From assembly GCA_030690315.1 (NCBI GenBank), contig JAUYGY010000036.1:1-64000 (forward strand): 64,000 bases of DNA, written 5' to 3'. Shown here one piece after another: positions 44,814 to 53,980 of this stretch; positions within the stretch are counted from its first letter, which is position 1; each line of letters begins with the position of its first letter. Both the position numbers and the translations under genes were made by a program. This DNA is from Aequorivita sp. (GTDB taxonomy: Bacteria > Bacteroidota > Bacteroidia > Flavobacteriales > Flavobacteriaceae). The notes beneath the pieces are model-generated. The model saw only the letters and a list, made by a program, of their open reading frames with translations, did not search any database and had not been told where the DNA came from.

Positions 44814-46190
44814 TTGAAAATTAAATTTATATATATTTTTCTTCTTTTCTTCGGAATATTTCTTCCGAAGCAACTCTATGCCCAAGAAATAAAAAGCGAT
44901 TCCATCCAAAACCCAATGGACCAATTGGGAGATGTAACCGATGCATTTCAGGAAAACTTTTTTGAAGCTTTGAAACAGAAAGCCATCGAGAATTATGAAC
45001 TGGCACTCACTGCTTTAAATAAAGCCGAAAAAGCTGCAAAAAGCGAAGAAAATAAAGCAGTTGTATATTTTGAAATGGGTAAAAACCACGCCTTTTTAAA
45101 AGAATATGCCCAAGCGGAAGAAAATTTCAACAAGGTTTTAAAAAGTCAGGGAAACAGATTGGATGTTTTGGAACAGCTTTATGAACTGTATTATCAGCAA
45201 AAGGAGTACGAGAAATCAATTCCGTTAGTGGAAAAATTAATTCCATTTGATGAAGATTACAGAGAAGATCTTGCCAATCTTTATACGCTCACGCAACAGT
45301 ATGACAAGGCTTTGGAACAGTTGGATTTATTGGATGACGTTTGGGGCGAAAGTGATATTCGCAATGCACTTCGCGTTCAAATTTACCGAACCACTGGAAA
45401 TACCGAAGGCGCTATTGAAAATTTAGAACAAAAAATTGATAACAACCCAAAAAACGAAAAGGAGTATTTGAGCCTTATTTTTCTTTATAGCGAGCAGGGC
45501 AATAAAGAAAAAGCTTTTGCCGCCGCCAAAGATCTTTTGCAAAACAATCCAAAATCGCAGTTGGTTCATTTGGCACTCTATAAATTCTATTTGGATGAAG
45601 GCAATGCTGCGGAAGCTATAAAATCGATGAAAATTGTATTCGCTTCGGAAGAAGTGGACAAAGAAACCAAATATAAAGTACTGGGCGATTTTATTCAATT
45701 TGTGAATGAAAATCCGCAGTATGAAACCGAATTCACTGAAATCGTCAATCAGTTCTCGGTGGAAAATAGTCGGGTTTATGAAAAACTTGGCGATTATTAC
45801 GCGACAAAAAACCGCAAGGAAGATGCGCTAAACGCATACGAAAAGGGCATTGCAAAAGATCCCGATAATTACAATCTTTTAAAAAATACACTTCTATTTC
45901 AAATTGATTCAAAAAAATATGAAGCTGCGGCTAAGTTGAGTTCCGAGGGTTTAGAAATTTTCCCGGCCCAGGCACTCTTATATTTATTGAATGGCGTGGC
46001 CAACAACGGACTTCAAAAGAGCGATGCTGCGATTGAAAGTCTGGAGGCCGGTTTAGATTTCATCTTGGAAGACCCAAAAATGGAGCGTGATTTTTACGAA
46101 CAATTGGGTTTTGCTTACACTACAAAAGGTGATTCCAAAAAAGCGAAAATTTTTATTGATAAAGCGGCGACGCTTAAAATGCCCAACTAA
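44814..46190 (+). CDS. Secreted TPR-repeat protein in the envelope cluster
   Basis: 458 aa, TTG start required for the signal peptide (MKIKFIYIFLLFFGIFLPKQLYAQ). Ten or so TPR-like repeats (YFEMGKNHAFLKEYAQAEENF, FLYSEQGNKEKAFAAAKDLL). Periplasmic scaffold presumably; gene order with DUF4292 and EnvC-like genes is conserved in related flavobacteria. Confidence 0.85.
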   Translation: MKIKFIYIFLLFFGIFLPKQLYAQEIKSDSIQNPMDQLGDVTDAFQENFFEALKQKAIENYELALTALNKAEKAAKSEENKAVVYFEMGKNHAFLKEYAQAEENFNKVLKSQGNRLDVLEQLYELYYQQKEYEKSIPLVEKLIPFDEDYREDLANLYTLTQQYDKALEQLDLLDDVWGESDIRNALRVQIYRTTGNTEGAIENLEQKIDNNPKNEKEYLSLIFLYSEQGNKEKAFAAAKDLLQNNPKSQLVHLALYKFYLDEGNAAEAIKSMKIVFASEEVDKETKYKVLGDFIQFVNENPQYETEFTEIVNQFSVENSRVYEKLGDYYATKNRKEDALNAYEKGIAKDPDNYNLLKNTLLFQIDSKKYEAAAKLSSEGLEIFPAQALLYLLNGVANNGLQKSDAAIESLEAGLDFILEDPKMERDFYEQLGFAYTTKGDSKKAKIFIDKAATLKMPN

Positions 46191-46197
46191 AAATAGT

Positions 46198-46962
46198 ATG
46201 AAACTTAAACCATTTTACTTTCTTTTATTACTTGTGTTTGCTTCCTGTGGTGGCACCAAAAATATTTCAAGCCTTGAAAATGCTTCTGCCAAGGAAGTTA
46301 TTTCGGCACACAAAGCAGCAACCCCTGATTTTAAAACATTGGCCGGCCGCGTGCAACTGGTTTATGAAACCGATGAAAAACTTCAAAGTGTTACCGTAAG
46401 CCTGCGAATGGAAAAAGATAAAAACATTTGGATAAAAGCTTCGGTTTTAGGAATTACCATTGCAAAAGTTTTGATTACCCCAACTCGCGTGAGCTATTAT
46501 GAAACAATCGGCGGGACCTATTTTGAGGGCGATTTTGCGCTTTTGGGCGAATGGATCGGTACGCCCATTAATTTTCAGCAAGCGCAGAGTATGCTTTTGG
46601 GACAGTCAATTTTCACACTGAATCCTTCGGAATATTCGGCGGAGGTTTTTCAGAATAAATTCAAAATTCAACCTAAGGAACAGCCTCAAAATTTTATACA
46701 TTCGCTCTTTTTGAATCCCGATAATTTCAAGGTTGCTTCGGAAACATTATCACAACCAAATGATGATAGGTTGTTGAACATTCGTTACGGGGATTATCAA
46801 AAAATTGGCGAGCAGTTTTATCCTTCGAACATTATGATACACACTTCAGAAAAGGGTTCAGCTACAAAAATAGAAATCAATTATAAAAAAATAGATTTAA
46901 ATGTTGACGTGAGTTTTCCATTTGATATTCCATCAGGTTATGAAGAAATCCAACTTAATTAA
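46198..46962 (+). CDS. DUF4292 family lipoprotein
   Basis: 254 aa from the ATG at 46198, which starts the lipoprotein signal peptide (MKLKPFYFLLLLVFASCGG, lipobox C17). The mature protein resembles the LolA/LolB-like fold of the DUF4292 family (FKTLAGRVQLVYETDEKLQSVTVSLRM, KNIWIKASVLGI). Likely outer-membrane lipoprotein. It is directly followed by the EnvC-like gene, with no gap. Confidence 0.88.
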   Translation: MKLKPFYFLLLLVFASCGGTKNISSLENASAKEVISAHKAATPDFKTLAGRVQLVYETDEKLQSVTVSLRMEKDKNIWIKASVLGITIAKVLITPTRVSYYETIGGTYFEGDFALLGEWIGTPINFQQAQSMLLGQSIFTLNPSEYSAEVFQNKFKIQPKEQPQNFIHSLFLNPDNFKVASETLSQPNDDRLLNIRYGDYQKIGEQFYPSNIMIHTSEKGSATKIEINYKKIDLNVDVSFPFDIPSGYEEIQLN

Positions 46963-48264
46963 ATGAAGTATTTCCGCACATATCTTTTTTTATTCGTTTG
47001 TTTAATTTCGGTTTCAATGGTTTCTGCTCAAGGCGATAAACAGAAGGAGCTGGAGGAAAAACGGCAGGCTATTTTGGAAGAAATAAAACAGATAAATTCG
47101 CTTCTTTTCAAAACAAAAAAGGAGGAAAAATCTGTGCTTTCACAGGTTGAAGATCTTAACCAACGCATTAGTGCCACTGAGAATTTAATCCGCGTTACCA
47201 ACCAACAAGCAAACTTGCTTAGCCGTAATATAAACGATAATATTAGTAAAATAAGCAGCCTTCGCGAGGAGCTGAAAGTGATGAAAGGGGATTATGCAGA
47301 AATGATCCGCAAATCATACAAAAGTAAAAGTCAGCAGAGCCGGGTTATGTTTTTGTTGTCTTCACAGAATTTTTTACAGGCATACAAGCGCGTTCAATAT
47401 ATGAAGCAGTATGCCAAATTCCGAAAAAAACAGGGGGAAGGCATTAAAGCAAAAACTGAGGAGCTGCAGCAACTCAATTCAGATTTGATTGCACAGAAAA
47501 AAACGAAACAAAAGTTAATTTCGGAAAATGAAGTAGCCAAAAGCAACTTGACCATTGAGAGGAAGAACCAGCAGGAATTAGTAGTAATTCTTAAAAAGGA
47601 TGAAAGCAAATTTGCCACTCAAATAAAAACCAAACAAAAACAGGCAGACGAAATAGACCGACAGATAGATGCTTTGATAAGGGCAGCAATTGAAGAGGCT
47701 AATAGAATAGCCAGAGAAAAAGCACTGGCAGAAGCCAAGGCAAACGCAAAGAAACCTGCTAGTAATACCACTACCACTACCAAAACTGTGGTAACTAAAC
47801 CAGCTTCTAAGGAAGAATTTGCAATGACTGCTGAAGATAAAGCACTTGCTGCCAATTTCACAAGCAATAAAGGGAAACTACCCTGGCCGGTTGAAAAAGG
47901 AATGGTTGTAAAAAGTTTTGGAACCCATCAGCACCCACAATTTCCGAATGTTACTACAAATAGCAGCGGAGTGGAAATAGCCACTGCAGACAATTCTACA
48001 GTTCGTTCTATTTTTGAAGGGCAGGTATTGTCAATTCAAGTTATAAAAGGGGCAAATAAAGTTGTTCTTATTCAGCACGGAGATTACATTTCGGTATATA
48101 GTAATTTGGCTACCGTTTCAGTGAAAACTGGAGACAAGGTTTCTACAAAACAAAGTATAGGAACTGTGGCAAAAAGCCCGACGGAAGGAAAAACCGTTTT
48201 GAAGTTCTACATCTATCAAAATAAGACAAAAATAAATCCGGCAGATTGGATTTATAGAATGTAA
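46963..48264 (+). CDS. EnvC-like murein hydrolase activator (M23 family)
   Basis: 433 aa. Signal peptide ending in MVSAQ, a long coiled coil (about 25-245: KQKELEEKRQAILEEIKQ... and DESKFATQIKTKQKQADEID), a linker rich in Thr, and a C-terminal M23/LytM domain (SGVEIATADNSTVRSIFEGQVLSI, VLIQHGDYISVYSNL). In the LytM domain the usual zinc motif HXXXD is replaced by SGVEIA, so it is probably a degenerate activator of amidases rather than a protease. Confidence 0.9.
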   Translation: MKYFRTYLFLFVCLISVSMVSAQGDKQKELEEKRQAILEEIKQINSLLFKTKKEEKSVLSQVEDLNQRISATENLIRVTNQQANLLSRNINDNISKISSLREELKVMKGDYAEMIRKSYKSKSQQSRVMFLLSSQNFLQAYKRVQYMKQYAKFRKKQGEGIKAKTEELQQLNSDLIAQKKTKQKLISENEVAKSNLTIERKNQQELVVILKKDESKFATQIKTKQKQADEIDRQIDALIRAAIEEANRIAREKALAEAKANAKKPASNTTTTTKTVVTKPASKEEFAMTAEDKALAANFTSNKGKLPWPVEKGMVVKSFGTHQHPQFPNVTTNSSGVEIATADNSTVRSIFEGQVLSIQVIKGANKVVLIQHGDYISVYSNLATVSVKTGDKVSTKQSIGTVAKSPTEGKTVLKFYIYQNKTKINPADWIYRM

Positions 48265-48293
48265 AAAAAGGGAGCCAAAACGGCTCCCTTTTC
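48263..48293. terminator. Bidirectional terminator between envC-like and S8 genes
   Basis: AAAAGGGAGCC (48266-48276) and GGCTCCCTTTT (48282-48292) form a perfect stem shared by two convergent genes. Confidence 0.85.
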
Positions 48294-48313
48294 AATTAAA
48301 CATTTTTAAAGTC

Positions 48314-51040
48314 CTATTGTATCACCAATTTTTTGGTTGCGATATTATCTCCTGCTTTTATAGTTATAAAATATAATCCAGAAGCATAGTTTGAAACATT
48401 TAGCGATGTTGTGGAAGCGTTGTCAATATTAGTTCTACGCTCTAAAATCTGACCTAAACTGTTTGCGATAGTAACATCAAAACTATTGAAAGTTTTATCT
48501 GAAATACTAATGAACACTTCATTGTTCGTAGGGTTTGGATAAAGTGCCACAGCCTCGCCAATGGTGTTTTCTGAAATTCCTATCAATTCACAATCCAAAA
48601 GACCGCCTGCATAAAACTTTGCTCTATTTCTTTCACTTTCCCAACCTTCAACAGTATTTTTGGCCCTTACTGCAAACCACATTTCGGCATTAGGATCGGA
48701 AATTGGAACTGTGATGGAAGTGGTGTTTGAAGTTCCGACAATTTCCATATATTTTTCGCCCAAAATGTATAAGTCATATGAATCTGCATCATCTACGGCA
48801 CTCCACTCAAAACTGGCGTTATCTTCGCAAACTTGAATAACGTTACAAGTAAGTGGGATTCGGGCAATATTGAACACATCGTCACTAACATCTTGAAAGG
48901 AGCCACTGGTTACTCTCACAAGCATATTTCCACTTATGTTATCGGGAATGTTCCAATTGTAAAAGTGTGTATTGTTTGGAACGGTTGCAATGTTGGTCCA
49001 GCTACTTCCATTATTATTGGAATATTCCAAAATAAAATCATCTGTGGTATTCACTTCATCCCAATGTAGGGTTTCAGGGATAAATGGTTGAAAATGCTCG
49101 CCACCGTTTGGATAGGTCATCACAACATTTTCTGAAATCAGTTCATAAACAATAAAATATTCCTGTGGGCCCATTGGCACATTGAAACCTGTAATATCAA
49201 TATCATAATCGCCCGCTGCAGGAGCGTTAATTAAAACTTGTTCCACATTGTTTAAGTGGTCTGGCCCATTGATTGCGGGGTTATTCAGCGTAACTGGATC
49301 TGGGGTTGGATCAAGTATCCATGGTTCGTAAGTGCTGTTTGAAGGATCTGTTACTATCAAATCTAAGTCGTTCACTAGTGCAGGATTTGCTCCGGGCGAT
49401 GCGGCTGTATCGCTCCAATAAACCATAAAACGAACTTGTGTTGTTCCGGACGGAACATTAATGGTGTGGGTATTTGTATTTCCTTGGGCTACGTTATCTG
49501 TAAGATAGCGGCCATCTTCAATAAGCTTTACGGCTTGAAGGGCGTTCACTATTCCCCAACCAAACTTATAATCTGGACCCACATTTCCAGCTTCGTTGGC
49601 GGTATTCAAAAGTGTTGCTTTTATTAAAGCTGAAGGAGGAAAATCGCCTCCGTTCAAATCACCATAAGCCTGATAAAGCTGTGCTGAAATTCCCGCAATT
49701 CCTGGAGCTGCACCCGAAGTACCTCCAAAGGTTTGGTAGGTATTGTTTTCACTGGCAGAAATTTGGTTTTGGCCATTTGCAGTAATGTCTGGTTTTATTC
49801 TACCATCGTGTGCGGGACCACGGCTACTGGAGCTTACCAAAGAACCGTCAAAAAATACATTGGCGGTGGCAATAACGTTTTTGCCTTGTTTGTGGCCTCC
49901 GGTAATATTTCCCCATTGGCTTCCTGCGCCATAGCCGCAATTGCTTCCGTTTGAATTTCCCGCAGAAAAAACATGTAGCAAACTAGGCGTGTCCAGTGTT
50001 TGTTGGTCAACGGTTCGCGTAATGGTGGTATAACCATCGTTACAACCATTGCTATAAGATGAATTTGTTATTTGAACACTTCCATCATTAATTAAACTAA
50101 GTGTTGATGTATCTATAAAATTAGGTTGATAATTTACAACATATACATCTGATCCAGTAGCCATTCCCCGGTTTGAAGGAACTAAATTTCCGGCTCCAGC
50201 CATAATACCAGCAACACCGTCTCCGTGTGTTTGGTTTGCAACGTTGGTAAGGTTTGTAAGCCTTCCTTCAAAATCAATATGTGGACCCACACGGCCATCA
50301 TCGCGCACCATTACACCAATTCCTACACCCGTATAATTTCTACCTGCCCCAGTTTGTGTGTCTAAACTGTTGGCTCTATGAAGGCTTCTTCCTCTAGTAT
50401 CATCCGGAATAGAGGGAGCCACAACAAGATCAACCCACTTAACGAAAGATAGGTTTGAAAGGGTTTCCAAACAATTGTTTGGGATGGAAAGATCCAGCAT
50501 ATTCTGTTCCTTATAATTATTCTTTACCATTATTTGTTGGCGGGCTAACTCGTTAATGACATAAGTGTCCGTAACATTTTTATGGTATTGGAGTGTCACC
50601 AAAATGTTGTCGCCATCCATTGCCCAAGAATCATAATCACCAGATTTTAACTTTGCTGAAAGCTTTGCGCTACCATCAACGGGAACAATTGTGCGCACCC
50701 CGCTGTTTTTAAGCAAAGTGATTGAAGTGTTTTCAGGAAAATAAAAGAGATAGGTGCGGTGTGGAATATATTCCAATAATAGCAGATTGTTCTGTTTGAA
50801 CAGATCCTGAACTTGCTGCGTGGGGGTTTCGTAAAATTGAATCCAGCCCAAATAGCCATTATTCAATCTTGATGATTCCGGCATTTGGTTCCACTGAAAA
50901 GTAGCAATGTTTTCAGGCATTTCATAAGTTTCATTTTGAAACAGAATGTCATTTGAATTTTGCGCATACGTGAGTGAAAAAACAAACAGCAGCGCCAAAA
51001 AAGAAAAACTTTTAATTTTTTGGGAAGTAATTTTTGACAT
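48314..51040 (-). CDS. Secreted S8 subtilisin-like peptidase with T9SS sorting domain
   Basis: 908 aa with a signal peptide (KSFSFLALLFVFSLTYAQ). The catalytic triad is visible as Asp247/248 (MVRDDGRVG), His272 (THGDGVAG) and Ser442 (GGTSGAAPG). A prodomain precedes it (about 30-210), P-domain/Ig-like modules follow (about 520-810), and a type A T9SS domain ends it (LYPNPTNNEVFISI...KKLVIQ). Cell-surface or secreted protease. Confidence 0.92.
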   Translation of the reverse strand: MSKITSQKIKSFSFLALLFVFSLTYAQNSNDILFQNETYEMPENIATFQWNQMPESSRLNNGYLGWIQFYETPTQQVQDLFKQNNLLLLEYIPHRTYLFYFPENTSITLLKNSGVRTIVPVDGSAKLSAKLKSGDYDSWAMDGDNILVTLQYHKNVTDTYVINELARQQIMVKNNYKEQNMLDLSIPNNCLETLSNLSFVKWVDLVVAPSIPDDTRGRSLHRANSLDTQTGAGRNYTGVGIGVMVRDDGRVGPHIDFEGRLTNLTNVANQTHGDGVAGIMAGAGNLVPSNRGMATGSDVYVVNYQPNFIDTSTLSLINDGSVQITNSSYSNGCNDGYTTITRTVDQQTLDTPSLLHVFSAGNSNGSNCGYGAGSQWGNITGGHKQGKNVIATANVFFDGSLVSSSSRGPAHDGRIKPDITANGQNQISASENNTYQTFGGTSGAAPGIAGISAQLYQAYGDLNGGDFPPSALIKATLLNTANEAGNVGPDYKFGWGIVNALQAVKLIEDGRYLTDNVAQGNTNTHTINVPSGTTQVRFMVYWSDTAASPGANPALVNDLDLIVTDPSNSTYEPWILDPTPDPVTLNNPAINGPDHLNNVEQVLINAPAAGDYDIDITGFNVPMGPQEYFIVYELISENVVMTYPNGGEHFQPFIPETLHWDEVNTTDDFILEYSNNNGSSWTNIATVPNNTHFYNWNIPDNISGNMLVRVTSGSFQDVSDDVFNIARIPLTCNVIQVCEDNASFEWSAVDDADSYDLYILGEKYMEIVGTSNTTSITVPISDPNAEMWFAVRAKNTVEGWESERNRAKFYAGGLLDCELIGISENTIGEAVALYPNPTNNEVFISISDKTFNSFDVTIANSLGQILERRTNIDNASTTSLNVSNYASGLYFITIKAGDNIATKKLVIQ

Positions 51041-51224
51041 GATTTAACTGGTTTTATTTAGGTTATGGATAAAAAAAAACGGCTTAAAGCACCGTGAAAT
51101 CTTCTCAAATATATTTATTTGAATCCATAAAAAACTCATTCCAAAATAAAATACAGGAAATTTAACATATTCCCTTCCCTTGGAAAAAACAGTAAATCAA
51201 TAATTTAGAAAAAGAAAAGGTAGG

Positions 51225-51734
51225 CTATTGAAACAAAGCCTTTAGTTCAGTAGCATCATTGGGTTTCATTTTTCCAGCTAAAACTAAACTCAGCTGTTTG
51301 CGACGGAGTGCCGCAACAAATCGAGATTTTTCAATTTCACTTTCCGGAACAAGTTCTGGAACACGAACCGGATGCCCCATTTCATCCACGGCAACAAAAG
51401 TATAAATGGCTTCGTTGGAAAGGCTTCGTTCGCCACTTTCGCGATCTTCAATATACACGTCCATATACACTTCCATAGAACTGGTAAACGCGCGTGAAAC
51501 CTTCGCTTCAACCGTAACCACACTTCCCAAAGGAATCATTTTGTTGAATGCCACGTGGTTTACAGATGCGGTAACCACAATTCTTCTGCTGTGCCTACGT
51601 GCAGCAATACTCGCAGCACGATCCATGCGCGCTAAAAGTTCGCCCCCGAACATATTGCCTATCGGGTTGGTTTCGCTTGGCAAAACCATATCGGTATAAA
51701 TAGTCAACGAATCTTTTGGGGTTTTGGTTTGCAT
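51225..51734 (-). CDS. Hot-dog acyl-CoA thioesterase (YciA/BFIT-like)
   Basis: 169 aa. The N-terminal NPIGNMFGGELLARMDRAASIAARRHSRR is the acyl-CoA hydrolase active-site region, and SVNHVAFNKMIPLGSVVTVEAKVSRAFTSSMEVYMDVYIED the second strand block. Cytosolic. TATCTTTG lies at 51748-51755. Confidence 0.92.
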   Translation of the reverse strand: MQTKTPKDSLTIYTDMVLPSETNPIGNMFGGELLARMDRAASIAARRHSRRIVVTASVNHVAFNKMIPLGSVVTVEAKVSRAFTSSMEVYMDVYIEDRESGERSLSNEAIYTFVAVDEMGHPVRVPELVPESEIEKSRFVAALRRKQLSLVLAGKMKPNDATELKALFQ

Positions 51735-51747
51735 CAGATTTTTTTTG

Positions 51748-51755
51748 CAAAGATA
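51748..51755 (-). promoter_or_regulatory. -7 element of the YciA-like gene
   Basis: TATCTTTG on the minus strand, 13 nt before the ATG at 51734. Confidence 0.5.
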
Positions 51756-51825
51756 CCGAAGTTGGAAAAAAAGAGAAGAGAAAAAAGAATAAAGAAAATG
51801 CAGTTGCTTTTATAAAACTTGCTGA

Positions 51826-52764
51826 CTACTGAATATCTAGTACCAAAAGCCAAGCATCGGCATTTTCAACTTTTTTGATTTCGCGAAGTTTATTCAAGGC
51901 CTCCATTCTATCTTCAAAACTTGCATACAAAACTTGGTAAAGTCCGTATCTAGTTGGCTCCATTTTTAAAGGCGAATACCCTTTTTCACGCAATTGCGCT
52001 ACTTTTTTATCGGCGTTTTCAATCTCGCGATAAGCTCCAGCAACAATGTGGTACATTCCTGTGTGTTTCGGAAGTTGTAAACTAAGCACCGGAAGCGGAT
52101 TTTCAATAACAAAAGTTGCTTCCTGAATTTGGTTTTCAACCAACACATTAGCCTTTTGCCTTTCAGCGATATTAAATTGGTGAACCTGGTTTTGATACAA
52201 TTTCAAACTTCCAAAACCAATTGCAGAAATAGCAATAACCGCTATTGCGGCATATTTAAGATAGGGTCTGGCACCTCTTCTTTCTGGAGTAAAAAGTATG
52301 GGCGTCTTTTCTTCCAAACTTTCAACCGTTTCTTTGTAAACCTCGCGGCTTATTTTTGGCGAAACAAATGCTGAAAGCCCAAATGCGGAAGTACTGAAAT
52401 TCTGTTGGTGAAGGGGTTCAAACTGAAGCGATTTTTCTTCATTCAGTGTAAATTCACCTATATTTTTAAATGAAATGGTTTTCCCTTCGGAAAGGGCTGT
52501 TGAAATTTCAGAAGTAAAGTTTCTTATTTTTTGCAAGGCTGTTTCATAACTACACTTTTCAACCGAAGCTACATAATTAGCGAACAAACCATCATTGGCC
52601 TGCAATTGTTTGTTAAACGAAACAATTTTTGAAGGTGGGTTAAAAGTGTCCGAGGATTCGTCAATATGGGCAGATTTGTAACGCGTAAGAAACGCGCCAA
52701 ACCCAGGAATAATCACACATTCGTATCGGTAAAGGAGGTCGGCTATGTAGGTTGTAAGTTGCAT
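51826..52764 (-). CDS. HU-like/TM/SPOR domain protein
   Basis: 312 aa from the ATG at 52764 (MQLTTYIADLLYRYE). Residues 1-~120 are the HU-CCDC81-like tandem (CVIIPGFGAFLTRYKSAHI, NKQLQANDGLFANYVASVEK, FKNIGEFTLN). One transmembrane helix at about 169-190 (YAAIAVIAISAIGFGSLKLY). The C-terminal ~75 residues are a SPOR domain (MYHIVAGAYREIENADKKVAQLREKGYSP). SPOR binds glycan-denuded septal peptidoglycan; the HU-like part is cytoplasmic, so it could link nucleoid or a cytosolic partner to the septum (inference). Confidence 0.88.
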   Translation of the reverse strand: MQLTTYIADLLYRYECVIIPGFGAFLTRYKSAHIDESSDTFNPPSKIVSFNKQLQANDGLFANYVASVEKCSYETALQKIRNFTSEISTALSEGKTISFKNIGEFTLNEEKSLQFEPLHQQNFSTSAFGLSAFVSPKISREVYKETVESLEEKTPILFTPERRGARPYLKYAAIAVIAISAIGFGSLKLYQNQVHQFNIAERQKANVLVENQIQEATFVIENPLPVLSLQLPKHTGMYHIVAGAYREIENADKKVAQLREKGYSPLKMEPTRYGLYQVLYASFEDRMEALNKLREIKKVENADAWLLVLDIQ

Positions 52765-52769
52765 ATAAA

Positions 52770-52799
52770 CAAAATTAGCCTTTTTTGAAGGCAATCCAA
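52770..52799 (-). promoter_or_regulatory. Promoter of the HU-SPOR gene with leaderless geometry
   Basis: On the minus strand: TTG at 52799-52797, a 19-nt spacer, TAATTTTG at 52777-52770, and the ATG 5 nt later. Confidence 0.65.
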
Positions 52800-52876
52800 T
52801 TTTTGTTTTGGTAATTTATTAACAACTTAAAAAATTGTATTTTTATGTTTCCTCCCCGACTTTAATTTTCAAAACT

Positions 52877-53980
52877 ATGCTTTCAAAAAACGAACTGCGT
52901 TATACGCTTGCGTTGCAGCGTATTCCGAACTTAGGGGATATTTCAGCCAAAAAATTGTTGCGGAAAATGGGTTCCGCCGAAGCTATTTTTAAAGAAAAGA
53001 AAAGCAATCTCGCTAAAATTGATGGCATCGGGCTTTTACGTTTGAAGGAAATAAACCTGAATCAACAATTGGAAGGGGCTGATTTGGAATTGGAATTTTT
53101 GGAGAAAAACAATATTGAATTCAGTTATTTCAAAGATAAAACCTATCCCGAAAAACTGAAACATTGTTTGGATGGCCCCATATTTTTCTTCCACCGCGGA
53201 AATATAGATTTGGTGGGAAAGAAGATTATCAGTATTGTGGGCACTCGAAAAATTACGAGTTATGGCACGACTTTTTGCCAAAATTTAATTGAAGAGCTTG
53301 CGCCTCTAAATCCCGTAATAGTTTCCGGTTTAGCTTACGGGGTAGATATTTGCGCACACAAAGCGGCAATTGAAAATAATTTACAGAATATTGCTTGTTT
53401 GGCCCACGGGCTCAATCAAATGTATCCAAAAGATCATAAAAGATACATCCACAAAATTGAGGAAAATGGGGGTTGCATATCTGAATTTTGGAGCAGTGAT
53501 ACTTTTGACAGGAACAATTTTTTAAAGCGAAACCGAATCATCGCTGGACTTTCCGAAGCAACTATCGTTATTGAATCTGCAGAAAAGGGGGGGAGTTTGG
53601 TAACGGCAGATATTGCAAATTCATACAATCGAGAAGTTTTTGCCGTACCCGGAAGAGCCTCGGATAGCCAAAGTCGTGGGTGTAACAATTTAATAAAACA
53701 GCAAAAAGCACAGTTGCTCACCAGCGCCGCCGATGTAATTTATATGTTGGGCTGGGAACTGAAGGAATCCAAAAAACCCAAACAGACCCAGCTTTTTGTG
53801 GAATTGGATGAAGATGAAAAAGTAGTTTTTCGATTTTTAAAAGAAAAGGAAAAGGAACTTTTAGACATCATCGCCTTGGAATGCAACATTCCTGCCTATA
53901 AAGCCGCCAGTATTTTGATGAATATGGAACTGAAAGGAGTTGTGCGGCCGTTGCCGGGAAAATTGTTTCAGTTGGTTTAA
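52877..53980 (+). CDS. dprA: DNA-processing protein DprA
   Basis: 367 aa from the ATG at 52877 (MLSKNELRYTLALQRI). N-terminal helix-hairpin-helix/SAM-like part, Rossmann core with IVGTRKITSYG, VVSGLAYGVDICAH, NRIIAGLSEATIVIESAEKGGSLVTADIA, and a C-terminal winged helix (DIIALECNIPAYKAASILMNMELKG). Loads RecA onto incoming single-stranded DNA in transformation; recA is 5 kb away. Convergent with trpS, sharing 4 bp. Confidence 0.95.
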   Translation: MLSKNELRYTLALQRIPNLGDISAKKLLRKMGSAEAIFKEKKSNLAKIDGIGLLRLKEINLNQQLEGADLELEFLEKNNIEFSYFKDKTYPEKLKHCLDGPIFFFHRGNIDLVGKKIISIVGTRKITSYGTTFCQNLIEELAPLNPVIVSGLAYGVDICAHKAAIENNLQNIACLAHGLNQMYPKDHKRYIHKIEENGGCISEFWSSDTFDRNNFLKRNRIIAGLSEATIVIESAEKGGSLVTADIANSYNREVFAVPGRASDSQSRGCNNLIKQQKAQLLTSAADVIYMLGWELKESKKPKQTQLFVELDEDEKVVFRFLKEKEKELLDIIALECNIPAYKAASILMNMELKGVVRPLPGKLFQLV

